Origin: Gemmatimonadota bacterium
Lineage (GTDB): Bacteria > Latescibacterota > UBA2968 > UBA8231
Assembly (NCBI GenBank): GCA_028875335.1
Contig: JAPPEF010000222.1
Location: 1-34,103 of the forward strand
Reading direction: 5' to 3'
DNA: 34,103 bases
The notes under the pieces were generated by a model. It ran no database searches and had not been told where the DNA came from. It saw only the letters and a list, made by a program, of their open reading frames with translations. How positions within the stretch are numbered: position 1 is the first letter of the stretch; each line of letters opens with the position of its first letter. A program made the translations under genes and the position numbers. Below are positions 26,953-34,026 of the stretch, in pieces.

Positions 26953-27579
26953 ATGATTGAGACGCGAGATCTGGGGCTGATTGATGAAACTGAGATGATC
27001 GTGCGAGCGACTGAGTACGACGGAGTGAATTACGAAGTGGGCACACATTGCGAAAACTATGCGCACATTCTGGAGACCGCCGATTTTCCGCGATTAGGTG
27101 AAGCGGGCAGAGCTGGGTTAATGGACCGACTTGATGATCCCGATAGTGCAGTGCGTTATTGGGCGATTACCGGGTTGATGTCGTATGAGATGGAGGATAC
27201 TGTCCTGCAAAGGATCGGGCCACTTGTTCAGGATGAATCGATCAGTGTGAGTCTGGCGGCGGCTGACTTGCTTTGCCAAAACAACCGCACAGAAGGCGCG
27301 ATGCCTGCGTTGGAACGCGCACTGCACAGCGATCTGCTCTGGGCGCGGTTTCGCGCGGGTGCAAATTTGTCTTTTTACAGCCGCGAGATCCTGGCGCAGA
27401 TGAAGGCGTTGATCCCCGCTTTACAAGCTGCGCTGAACAACCCGGTTTGTTACGGCCCTTTTGAACCCGATTGGGATGCGTTGATTCCGCCTGTTCAGAC
27501 CATGTATCGCGCGCAAAAAGATACGATCGTTGGCGAGTGGGTTTTGCAACGCGTGATAAAGCGCATTGAACTAGCGTGA
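26953..27579 (+). CDS. HEAT-repeat C-terminal part of the split sulfatase
   Basis: This 208-codon frame begins right after the sulfatase TAG and in the same phase. Its first residues, MIETRDLGLIDETEM, are the linker that normally follows ...LxAW in HEAT-containing sulfatases. The rest is HEAT-like: LMDRLDDPDSAVRYWAITGL, LVQDESISVSLAAADLL, AMPALERALHSDLLWARFRAGANL. It has no SD of its own and no independent start context beyond the adjacent ATG. Read as a single gene, the product would be 648 aa. It may be expressed by reinitiation, by amber readthrough, or not at all. It is 15 nt upstream of the Lol-like operon. Confidence 0.7.
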   Translation: MIETRDLGLIDETEMIVRATEYDGVNYEVGTHCENYAHILETADFPRLGEAGRAGLMDRLDDPDSAVRYWAITGLMSYEMEDTVLQRIGPLVQDESISVSLAAADLLCQNNRTEGAMPALERALHSDLLWARFRAGANLSFYSREILAQMKALIPALQAALNNPVCYGPFEPDWDALIPPVQTMYRAQKDTIVGEWVLQRVIKRIELA

Positions 27580-27594
27580 TCTAAGGAGTTTTGT

Positions 27595-28362
27595 GTGTCT
27601 AACTGTAAAAAAACAAATCTCGGTCTTTTGCTCGTGCTGCAGGTGCTTTGCATGGCTCCAAGTGCGGCGCAAGACACAGTGCCTGCGGCGCAAGCTCTAT
27701 TGGAGCAGTTCGACGAGCTGTACCGCTCTGCGGGCACGGCGGCGCGGATTGAGATTAAGATCGAGCGCCCGAAGAAGGTGCGGACGATGCAGATGCGTTC
27801 TTGGAGCCAAGGCGAGGACAAGGCGCTAGTCGTCATTGATGCGCCTGCCCGCGACGCCGGCACGGCCACGCTCCGGGTCGGCAACAATCTGTGGAACTAC
27901 CTGCCCAAAATCTCGCGCACGATCCGCGTACCTCCCGCGCTGATGATGGGCGCGTGGATGGGCAGCGACCTGACTAACGACGACTTGGTGCGCGAGTCGT
28001 CGTACGCCCACGACTACGAGATTACAGGGGTCGGCCCGAGTGAAGAGCCGCCCGGCTGGCAGGTGAATTCCGAGGCCAAGCCCGGGGTGCCGGGTTTGTG
28101 GGAGCGGGTGGAAGTCGTCTTTGCTCGCGCAGAACAGTTGCCCATACTCGTGCGCTATTACGACCGCAAGGGACGGCTCTCGCGCACGATGCAGCTTGAA
28201 GAGATCAAAAAGATGGGGGAGCGGCGAATCCCCACCCGGATTGTGATTGTGCCCGAGCGCGAGGAGGGTCGGCGCACGATATTGACCTATTTGCACGTGG
28301 AATTCGACGTCGAGCTGGACGAGAGCCTCTTTAGCTTGGCGCAGTTGGAGCGCAGGCGCTAG
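27595..28362 (+). CDS. LolA-like outer-membrane lipoprotein-sorting family protein
   Basis: The start is GTG at 27595, with TAAGGAG seven bases upstream. The 255-aa product has a signal peptide (ends PSAAQ). It shows features of the COG2834/PF17131 lipoprotein-sorting (LolA-like) fold: RIEIKIERPKKVRTMQMRSWSQGEDKALVVIDAPARDAGTATLRVGNNLWNYLPKISRTIRVPPALMMGAWMGSDLTNDDLV. The block NNLWNYLPK...P...M..WMGSDLTNDDLV is characteristic of this subgroup. Members bind lipids or lipid-anchored cargo in the periplasm. It is the first gene of a five-gene unit and its TAG stop abuts the ATG of the first permease. It may ferry a hydrophobic cargo from the ABC transporter to the outer membrane; this is inference. 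Confidence 0.82.
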   Translation: MSNCKKTNLGLLLVLQVLCMAPSAAQDTVPAAQALLEQFDELYRSAGTAARIEIKIERPKKVRTMQMRSWSQGEDKALVVIDAPARDAGTATLRVGNNLWNYLPKISRTIRVPPALMMGAWMGSDLTNDDLVRESSYAHDYEITGVGPSEEPPGWQVNSEAKPGVPGLWERVEVVFARAEQLPILVRYYDRKGRLSRTMQLEEIKKMGERRIPTRIVIVPEREEGRRTILTYLHVEFDVELDESLFSLAQLERRR

Positions 28363-29601
28363 ATGGCTGAAAACAGCACGCTCCGACTGGCTTGGCGCGG
28401 TTTGGGCCGCAACCGCAAGCGGTCGGCCTTGGCGATAGCGGCGATTGGGCTGGGGCAGTTTGCCTTCTTGGCTACGGCCGGAATCATGCGCGGCTATGCC
28501 GACCACTACTTCGATTCGGTGACCGGCCCTTTGGTGGGGCACGTGCAGATCGTAGCGCCGGGCTGGCGCGAGGAGCGAGCCGTCGATCAGACGCTAAGCG
28601 ACGTCGAAGCCATGCTAGCGGCGATTCGCGGGCAGTCGCAAGTGGCGCGGGCCGTGCCGAGGATTTACGCGCCGGTGTTGGCCGCGCTGGAAGAGGAAGG
28701 TTTTGTGGGGATAGTCGTCGGTGCCGATCCGGCGCTAGAGGGGGTCGCGGACGGCCTGTTGGGCAGCGAACAGTTGGCCAGCCTCTTGGGAGACGGTCGA
28801 GTACTGGTGGGGAAGGGCTTGGCGCGGCAGCACGGGATTGAGGCTGGTGCTGAGTTGGCCGTGGTGGGCCAAGACATTGACGGGTCCATTGCCAGCGCGC
28901 TGTACGAGGTGGCAGCGGTCGTCCAATCGCCGGTCGAGCTCGTCAACAGCACCGGCATCGTCGCTGGGCTACAGGACGCGCAGGCACTCCTGAGAATGGA
29001 TGACGAAGCGCACGAGATTACCGTCCGCCTGCACGAGGCCGAGCAGATAGATCTGGCCGCAGACTCGCTCCATGCGCAGTCCGCACTGCAAGGGGTGGAA
29101 ATCAAGCGCTGGCACGAGGTCATACCGCAGCTAGCCGGGATGATCAAGCTGATGGATGTGTATTCGCTCGTGGTTTTGGGGATCGTCTGCTTGGCGTCCA
29201 TCGCTGGCATTGCCAATACCATGATGATGTCCACGTTTGAGCGTCGCCGCGAGTTGGGGATGTTGCTGGCACTGGGCGCAAATCCGGGCCGGCTCTTTCG
29301 GATGGTGGCGACCGAAGCCGTGCTGTTGGGTACCTTGGGGGTGTTACTGGGAACTGCGTTGGGCGCGTGTTTTGCGGCATTGACGGCTGGATCGGGCTTT
29401 GACCTCGCCGAGTTGGGCGGTGAGGAGTCCTTTGAAATGGGTTTCCAAGGCGTGCAGATCGCCTCGCGGGTCTATCCCGAGGTGCGCGCGAGCGACGTAT
29501 TGGCCGGCGTATCAGCCGTGCTGGTGACGGCTCTCGCGGCCTGCGTCTGGCCGCTGCTGCACGTGGCGCGGCTGGAGCCGGTGGAGGCGATGCGGACGTG
29601 A
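28363..29601 (+). CDS. FtsX/LolC-type ABC transporter permease 1
   Basis: The 412-aa protein starts at ATG directly after the preceding stop. It has one N-terminal TM segment (about 21-43), a periplasmic MacB-like core of some 220 residues and three C-terminal TM segments. The hallmark cytoplasmic loop STFERRRELGMLLALGANPGRLFRMVATEAVLLG and the terminal ARLEPVEAMRT are classic for LolC/E and MacB permeases. These mechanotransmission permeases do not form a channel but extract substrates, such as lipoproteins, from the inner membrane. Its last four bases overlap the start of permease 2 (GTGA). Partners: permease 2 and the ATPase downstream. Confidence 0.9.
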   Translation: MAENSTLRLAWRGLGRNRKRSALAIAAIGLGQFAFLATAGIMRGYADHYFDSVTGPLVGHVQIVAPGWREERAVDQTLSDVEAMLAAIRGQSQVARAVPRIYAPVLAALEEEGFVGIVVGADPALEGVADGLLGSEQLASLLGDGRVLVGKGLARQHGIEAGAELAVVGQDIDGSIASALYEVAAVVQSPVELVNSTGIVAGLQDAQALLRMDDEAHEITVRLHEAEQIDLAADSLHAQSALQGVEIKRWHEVIPQLAGMIKLMDVYSLVVLGIVCLASIAGIANTMMMSTFERRRELGMLLALGANPGRLFRMVATEAVLLGTLGVLLGTALGACFAALTAGSGFDLAELGGEESFEMGFQGVQIASRVYPEVRASDVLAGVSAVLVTALAACVWPLLHVARLEPVEAMRT

Positions 29602-30836
29602 GCGGCAATCTGTCGATGCAATACGCCTTGCGCTCGCTGGGGCGCAGTCGCCGCCGGACGGGCATGTCCGTCTTGGGCGTGGGGCTGGGCTGCGCGATTG
29701 CGCTGTTTGCCACGGCCTTTATGCGCGGCGGCCAAACCATGCGGGTGCAGGCCATTTCCCAGAGCGGGTACGGCCACCTGCGGATCGCGCCCGCAGGCTG
29801 GGAACAGAGCCGGCGCGACGAGTTGCGCTTGCAGGACTCGGCGGCTGCGCTTGAGGCTGCGCGCGGTCTCGAAGGCGTAGCCGTAGTGGCTCCCCACGTG
29901 CGAGTGCAGGGCCTGTTGGCCTTTGGCACGCGGGTGGCTGGCGTCCAGCTTTTGGGCGTGGATCCAGCCGCCGAGCCGCAGCTCAACAGATTGGTGCGCA
30001 CCATCGACGAGGGGCGTTATTTGCAAGCAGGTGACGAGGGCGTAGTGGTCGTTGGCAAGGCCCTCGTCGAGCGCTTGGACGTAGAGTTGGGGGATGATTT
30101 GCTGTTGACGCTGACGCGCGCCGACGGGGAGATGGAGTACGCGATGTTGCGGATCGTCGGGATCATATCTACCGGCAGCCGCACGATTGACGAGACCATC
30201 TGCCACGCAACGCTCGCCGATGTCGAGAGGCTGACGGGCCTGCAGGGCGTGGCCGAGGTGTCGGTAGCCTTTGCGGATCCGCAACAGGTGGCTGCGCTCT
30301 CGGCCGAGCTGGCGCAGCGCGTGCAGGGCGACGAAGTGCTCACGTGGCGCGAAGTTCTGCCGGCGATGGGCGGCGACGAGGCGGCTGACCGGGCCTTTTC
30401 CAGCTTTTTTATTGTAGTTGTGGCCGCGGTGGTGATTTTGGGTGTGACGAGCGCCCAACTGACGGCCATGCTGGAAAGGAGGCGCGAATTTGCCGTGCTG
30501 ATGGCGCTGGGATTAGGAGAGCGCAAGCTCGTGGGCTTGGTGCTTTTCGAGGCTGTGTTCATGGGTGCGCTCGGTGCGCTCTTGGGCCTGTTGCTCGCGC
30601 TGCCGCTCGTTTGGCACACGGCGACCGCGGGGATTGATTTTTCCGCGGCGATGGGCGACGATATGACGGTCATGGGCGTTTTCTTCGACCCGATAATCTA
30701 CGCGGACATGGGGCTGTGGATGCTGCCCTACACCTTCGGCTTGGGACTTTGTGCGACGCTGTTGGCCGCGCTTTATCCGGCTTGGTCTGCCACGCGCTTG
30801 GATCCAGCGGTGGCTCTGAGCCAGCGGGATGCGTGA
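29598..30836 (+). CDS. FtsX/LolE-type ABC transporter permease 2
   Basis: The start is GTG at 29598, inside the GTGA overlap with permease 1. It is also 412 aa with the same topology: N-terminal TM (TGMSVLGVGLGCAIALFATAF), a periplasmic core and three C-terminal TMs. The loop AMLERRREFAVLMALGLGERKLVGLVLFEAVFMGALGALLGLLLALPLVW and the end ATRLDPAVALSQRDA are FtsX hallmarks. Sequence differs clearly from permease 1, so the transporter is probably a heterodimer as in LolCE. It is coupled to the ATPase gene by an 8-nt overlap. Confidence 0.9.
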   Translation: MSGNLSMQYALRSLGRSRRRTGMSVLGVGLGCAIALFATAFMRGGQTMRVQAISQSGYGHLRIAPAGWEQSRRDELRLQDSAAALEAARGLEGVAVVAPHVRVQGLLAFGTRVAGVQLLGVDPAAEPQLNRLVRTIDEGRYLQAGDEGVVVVGKALVERLDVELGDDLLLTLTRADGEMEYAMLRIVGIISTGSRTIDETICHATLADVERLTGLQGVAEVSVAFADPQQVAALSAELAQRVQGDEVLTWREVLPAMGGDEAADRAFSSFFIVVVAAVVILGVTSAQLTAMLERRREFAVLMALGLGERKLVGLVLFEAVFMGALGALLGLLLALPLVWHTATAGIDFSAAMGDDMTVMGVFFDPIIYADMGLWMLPYTFGLGLCATLLAALYPAWSATRLDPAVALSQRDA

Positions 30837-31539
30837 TATGGATGGAGTTCTGGTAGCGGCCCAAGGAGTGAAAAAGGTATTTCGGACGGGCGATATTGCC
30901 GTGGAGGCTCTGCGCGGCATAGACCTCGAAATCGGCAGTGGGGAGTTCATGGCCATCGTCGGGCCGAGCGGCAGTGGCAAGACGACGCTGCTTAATCTGA
31001 TCGGCGCGCTCGACGTGCCTACCGACGGGCGCATTGTGCTTTTTGACCGCGACTTGGGGAAGCTGAGCCGCAGTGAGCGGGCCGAATTGCGGCTCCGGTC
31101 TTTGGGCTTTGTGTTCCAGGCCTACAACCTAGTGCCGGTGTTGACGGCGCGCGAGAACGTGGAGTTTGTGCTAGAGCTACAGGGTATGGAACCGAAAAAG
31201 CGGCGGGCGCGAGCCGAGGAGACGCTGGCTGAGCTGGGGCTAGGCGAGCTAGCCGACCGGCGGCCCAGCCAGATGTCGGGCGGCCAGCAGCAGCGGGTGG
31301 CGGTGGCGCGGGCCGTGGCCTCGCGGCCGGGCTTGGTGCTGGCCGACGAGCCAACGGCCAACCTCGACAGCGACAATGCGCAGGCTCTCTTGGAGATGAT
31401 GCGGCGGCTGCGCGACGAGATGGGCATGACCTTTGTCTTTTCGACGCACGACCCCTTGGTGGTTTCGTATGCCTCGCGGGTGGTTACTTTGCGCGATGGC
31501 GAGGTGCTGAGCGACGAGCGCAAGGATACATGCGGCTGA
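30829..31539 (+). CDS. LolD/MacB-type ABC transporter ATPase
   Basis: The 236-aa protein carries Walker A GPSGSGKT (45-52), Q-loop Q97, signature SGGQQQR (150-156), Walker B LVLADEP (169-175) and switch H207. It is very close to the LolD/MacB/FtsE class, whose ATPases drive FtsX-type permeases. The first ATG (30829) overlaps the permease by 8 nt. An ATG at 30838 is an equally possible start and removes three residues. The 3' end overlaps the barrel gene by 10 nt. It is cytoplasmic and should power substrate extraction by permeases 1 and 2. Confidence 0.92.
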   Translation: MRDMDGVLVAAQGVKKVFRTGDIAVEALRGIDLEIGSGEFMAIVGPSGSGKTTLLNLIGALDVPTDGRIVLFDRDLGKLSRSERAELRLRSLGFVFQAYNLVPVLTARENVEFVLELQGMEPKKRRARAEETLAELGLGELADRRPSQMSGGQQQRVAVARAVASRPGLVLADEPTANLDSDNAQALLEMMRRLRDEMGMTFVFSTHDPLVVSYASRVVTLRDGEVLSDERKDTCG

Positions 31540-32747
31540 CGCTGGCGGTTCTCTTGGCGGCGCAGCCCGCGTTTGGCGTCAGCCTGTGGTCGAGTGCTGA
31601 CGGGAGCCGCTACTGGGCGCTGGATGCTGCGTTGAAGTGGACCGCGCTCTCGTCGCACGCACCCGATGCGCCGCTGCTGTACCCCAAGCGCTGGAGTGCC
31701 GCTGCGCTGGGTAGGGGGCGGCTGGCGCTGCGAGGCCAAGCTGCGACGGATTTGCATGTGCGCTTGGCCTATGAACAACGGGTGCGGGCGGTTTCTACGG
31801 ATGCGGGCGCTGGCGGGGGTGCAGGTATATTGGTGCCGGAGATCCGCGCGCCGTATCGGCTCAGACAGCTCGATGCTGCGCTGGCGATGGGTGACAACGC
31901 GGCCTATCGGCACGAGCTAGACCGCGCGTTTGTCGCTTGGCGCTTGGGGCGTGGCGAGTTGCAAGTCGGCCGTCAAGCTATTGGGTGGGGGCGCGGCGTG
32001 CTCTTTGGCGCGGTGGATATTTTCGCGCCGTTTAACCCCTTAGAAAACGATCGCGAATGGCGGCGCGGCGTGGACGCATTGCGCGTTTCCGTGCCGCTTG
32101 CGGATCGCTTTTCGCTAGACGTGGTAGCAGCCTGCGGCGAGTCGGTGGACGAATCGGCCTTTGTCGGGCGGTTCTATGGCCACAGTGGTGCGCTCGACGG
32201 AGAATTGCTGATAGGGCGTCGCCGCGGCGATCGCTTTGTCGGCTCAGCCGCATCGATGCGGGTCAAAGGCGCTGAGATACACGGCGAACTGGCGTCGTTC
32301 AAGACGCCCGCCACAGAAGGGGATGAGGTGGTGCTAAAGGCCCTTGTGGGCGGCTCGTACGCGTGGGACACCCAAGGCGGCTTGTTGCTCGTGGGCGAAT
32401 ATCACTTCTCGGGATTTGGCGTCAGCGACATTGTCGAGCTAGCTGTGGCTCCTTACCTAGCGCGCCTGATCCAAGGAGATGCGCAGATCTTGGGGCGGCA
32501 CGCCGGTGCCGTGCAGCTATCGCAGGGAATCACCGGCACCTTGCCGAGGACGCTGGGTTGGCTCTTTTCTCCAAGAGATGGCTCCGGGGTGCTAACGGGC
32601 GCGGTGACGTGGATTTTCTCCGACGCGCTGACGCTAGCGGCTAGCGCGTACTGGCCCTATGGGGAGAGGCCGAGCGGCGCGGTCTTGAGGAGCGAGTACG
32701 GCGGAGGAGCAAAGAGTGGGTTAGTGCAGATGAGTTTTTACTATTGA
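31530..32747 (+). CDS. Outer-membrane beta-barrel protein (DUF1302/alginate-export-like)
   Basis: The 405-aa product has a signal peptide (MRLTLAVLLAAQPAFG). The mature sequence is made of alternating beta strands and ends in SFYY, an aromatic terminus fitting recognition by the BAM machinery. The segment GELQVGRQAIGWGRGVLFGAVDIFAPFNPLENDREWRRGVDALRV resembles DUF1302-type barrels. It is the last gene of the Lol-like unit and overlaps the ATPase by 10 nt. It could be the outer-membrane receiver or exit for the cargo carried by the LolA-like protein. The TGA stop lies inside the 6-bp direct repeat that flanks the adjacent mobile cassette. Confidence 0.82.
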   Translation: MRLTLAVLLAAQPAFGVSLWSSADGSRYWALDAALKWTALSSHAPDAPLLYPKRWSAAALGRGRLALRGQAATDLHVRLAYEQRVRAVSTDAGAGGGAGILVPEIRAPYRLRQLDAALAMGDNAAYRHELDRAFVAWRLGRGELQVGRQAIGWGRGVLFGAVDIFAPFNPLENDREWRRGVDALRVSVPLADRFSLDVVAACGESVDESAFVGRFYGHSGALDGELLIGRRRGDRFVGSAASMRVKGAEIHGELASFKTPATEGDEVVLKALVGGSYAWDTQGGLLLVGEYHFSGFGVSDIVELAVAPYLARLIQGDAQILGRHAGAVQLSQGITGTLPRTLGWLFSPRDGSGVLTGAVTWIFSDALTLAASAYWPYGERPSGAVLRSEYGGGAKSGLVQMSFYY

Positions 32748-32749
32748 TG

Positions 32750-32772
32750 TGGGATTTATATACATAATGTCC
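32750..32772 (+). repeat. Left terminal inverted repeat of the cassette
   Basis: It begins TGGGATTTATATAC and continues ATAATGTCC. It pairs with the right end at 21 of 23 positions; the mismatches are at 32764 and 32770. The outer neighbour is TTGATG. Confidence 0.78.
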
Positions 32773-32810
32773 TCGCTTTAAAGTTGTCGGTATTTTGCTG
32801 TAAAGGTAAG

Positions 32811-32944
32811 CCGCCGACCGGGACTATCCGGTCGGCGGCGGGGTGTTGTCCAGTTGGGGCCTGACCCAGCGTCATCGCACCCGTCGCCCAACTGGTAATT
32901 CAAGAGCCTTGCAGCCCCGGTTCAACCATGCGCGCTAATGGTTG
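32811..32944. other. Cluster of three strong hairpins, possible structured RNA or terminator
   Basis: Three inverted repeats follow one another inside the cassette. The first is a perfect 11-bp stem, CCGCCGACCGG (32811-32821) with CCGGTCGGCGG (32828-32838), loop GACTAT. The second is a 9-bp stem, CCAGTTGGG (32850-32858) with CCCAACTGG (32887-32895). The third is a 7-bp stem, CAACCAT (32923-32929) with ATGGTTG (32938-32944). The stretch is GC-rich within AT-rich surroundings. The first hairpin lies 64 nt after the barrel stop and might end the operon, but no U-tract follows. A non-coding RNA or a transposition-related structure is also possible. No known RNA family was recognised. Confidence 0.5.
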
Positions 32945-33212
32945 CGGAGAGGCTAACAGCAATATACCGGCAACTTATTTTTGTGTAAGTATGCACACGT
33001 TTTTAATACAATCATTTGAATAAGCGCGATCTAAGTACTATGATTTGTTCTTGCCAGCACGGGCCTCGGCAGCGGTCGGGTTTCCATAAATACAATATCC
33101 AATTTAGGCGCAAGGAGGCACTCATAACGCAGTGGTAGGCCGACGCTATTCAGAGGAAGCCGCCTAAGTCTTAATAGCGGATCTGTTATGCAGAAATTGG
33201 TGCCGATGGGTG
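32945..33212. other. Cassette interior without recognisable gene
   Basis: The stretch is AT-rich with no credible reading frame. It contains a nested imperfect palindrome: CATAAC (33123-33128) with GTTATG (33185-33190), enclosing CGCTATT (33144-33150) with AATAGCG (33173-33179). This lies just downstream of the cassette's gene and could end its transcript or be a recombination site. Confidence 0.4.
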
Positions 33213-33764
33213 TTAGAAGCTAAAAGTCACCAATAGTCGGGGTGACTTGGTTTGTGCTACCCAAGAGCTCGAAGTGCTGTCACTTCCTACTTCGGTCTGT
33301 GCCTCGTCTGTCGATCCCCTATATAGCAAAGAAATCCCTTGTTGCAGGGATAGGCTGATATTCTTTTTGGGTGGCCTCCAAATAAAGCCTATTCCTATTT
33401 CTCCCTCAGCAAACAACACTCTTCTTTTCCATACGTCATTTGTGCTGCGGTCGATTCTTGCAGATGCCCTCTGGTAAGACAGCGGAGCCAATTCATCAGA
33501 TCGATAGATTTGAATGACCGTCAGCGATGGATAGACGAGCATTGTCTTGCTCTTTCTGTCTCCCGTACGGTCACGATAGCTATTAGAAGTATATAAGTCT
33601 AGGTCAATCCCCACCCCGATCATGGAGCGAGGATTGATGCGCCATAGGCTTAACCCTCCCGAATCTCGGAGGAGGTTAAAGCCTATGGCGGTCTCTGCTG
33701 GGGCCCAACTGGGAAGAAGGCACAAGCAAAAAAGCAGATAGCTACGGCACAAGGTACGATTCAC
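33213..33764 (-). CDS. Small predicted outer-membrane beta-barrel, passenger of the cassette
   Basis: The start is GTG at 33764 with AGGA nearby upstream. The 183-aa product has a signal peptide (MNRTLCRSYLLFCLCLLPSWAPA|E). The mature part has alternating strands (AIGFNLL, GLSLWRIN, MIGVGIDLDLY, MLVYPSLTVIQIY, FAEGEIGIGFIWR, ISLSLQQGISLLY) and ends LLVTFSF, an aromatic terminus usual for BAM substrates. The size suggests an 8-10 strand barrel. I do not recognise the family. Base composition is lower in GC than the operon genes beside it, and it is the only coding frame in the cassette, so it was probably brought in with it. A promoter with an overlapping inverted repeat lies about 70-110 nt upstream. 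Function unknown. Confidence 0.7.
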   Translation of the reverse strand: MNRTLCRSYLLFCLCLLPSWAPAETAIGFNLLRDSGGLSLWRINPRSMIGVGIDLDLYTSNSYRDRTGDRKSKTMLVYPSLTVIQIYRSDELAPLSYQRASARIDRSTNDVWKRRVLFAEGEIGIGFIWRPPKKNISLSLQQGISLLYRGSTDEAQTEVGSDSTSSSWVAQTKSPRLLVTFSF

Positions 33765-33835
33765 TGCAATCCTGTTCCCTTTTTATTTCGTAGTAATAAG
33801 TGAAATTAGCCGTCGATTTCCCTTAATCAAAACTT

Positions 33836-33877
33836 ATTATGCTGTCAGGTATTTTTCCTTGGCAAGAACTATGCCAA
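33836..33877 (-). promoter_or_regulatory. Promoter with overlapping operator-like inverted repeat
   Basis: On the minus strand TTGCCA (33860-33865) and CATAAT (33836-33841), spaced 18 bp, resemble -35 and -10 boxes for the passenger gene. The -35 box lies within a perfect inverted repeat, TTGGCA-N7-TGCCAA (33859-33864 and 33872-33877), fitting a repressor operator. Confidence 0.45.
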
Positions 33878-33962
33878 CAACTTCGTCATACTACCGATAA
33901 AAGAAAGTTTTTTCAGACTAGCCCATTTCCTAAAAATGGCAACATCAGCAATCAATAATCAA

Positions 33963-33985
33963 GGTCATTAAGTATATAAATCCCA
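33963..33985 (-). repeat. Right terminal inverted repeat of the cassette
   Basis: It ends GTATATAAATCCCA. It is the inverse of the left end at 21 of 23 positions and is directly followed by TTGATG (33986-33991). Confidence 0.78.
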
Positions 33986-34026
33986 TTGATGTTATAGGCC
34001 GGTAACTCCTCCCGGTGTGCTAAGCG

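Larger units (their letters stand above)
32750..33985. mobile_element. Non-autonomous mobile insertion cassette with inverted ends and target duplication
   Basis: The 1,236-bp segment begins TGGGATTTATATAC and ends GTATATAAATCCCA. The 23-bp ends (32750-32772 and 33963-33985) match at 21 of 23 positions as inverted repeats. The 6-mer TTGATG abuts both outer ends in the same orientation (32744-32749, 33986-33991), as expected of a target-site duplication. Removing the segment and one TTGATG would leave the barrel gene and the opposing ankyrin gene about 37 nt apart. The interior is AT-richer than its flanks (25/60 GC in one counted line). No open frame resembles a transposase. It contains one minus-strand barrel gene and a hairpin cluster. 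Elements with a passenger gene in place of a transposase are known as mobile insertion cassettes. A trans-acting transposase would be needed. Confidence 0.75.

Noticed and set aside
25341..27594. A bounded transposon carrying the sulfatase
   Set aside because: I found no matching inverted or direct repeats at the two edges of the low-GC region.
26950..28362. TAG recoded as an amino acid throughout this organism
   Set aside because: The LolA-like gene ends in TAG directly before the in-frame ATG of a clearly separate permease, so TAG works as a stop here.
32773..32900. Minus-strand reading through the hairpin region ending ...GRRLTFTAKYRQL as a remnant of an IS transposase OrfA
   Set aside because: The resemblance to OrfA starts is limited to a few residues and the frame stops immediately. 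The hairpin pattern is the stronger signal.
32811..32944. Retron msr-msd or tRNA
   Set aside because: There is no reverse transcriptase gene in the window, no cloverleaf, and the GGTTCAA string lacks a T-stem.
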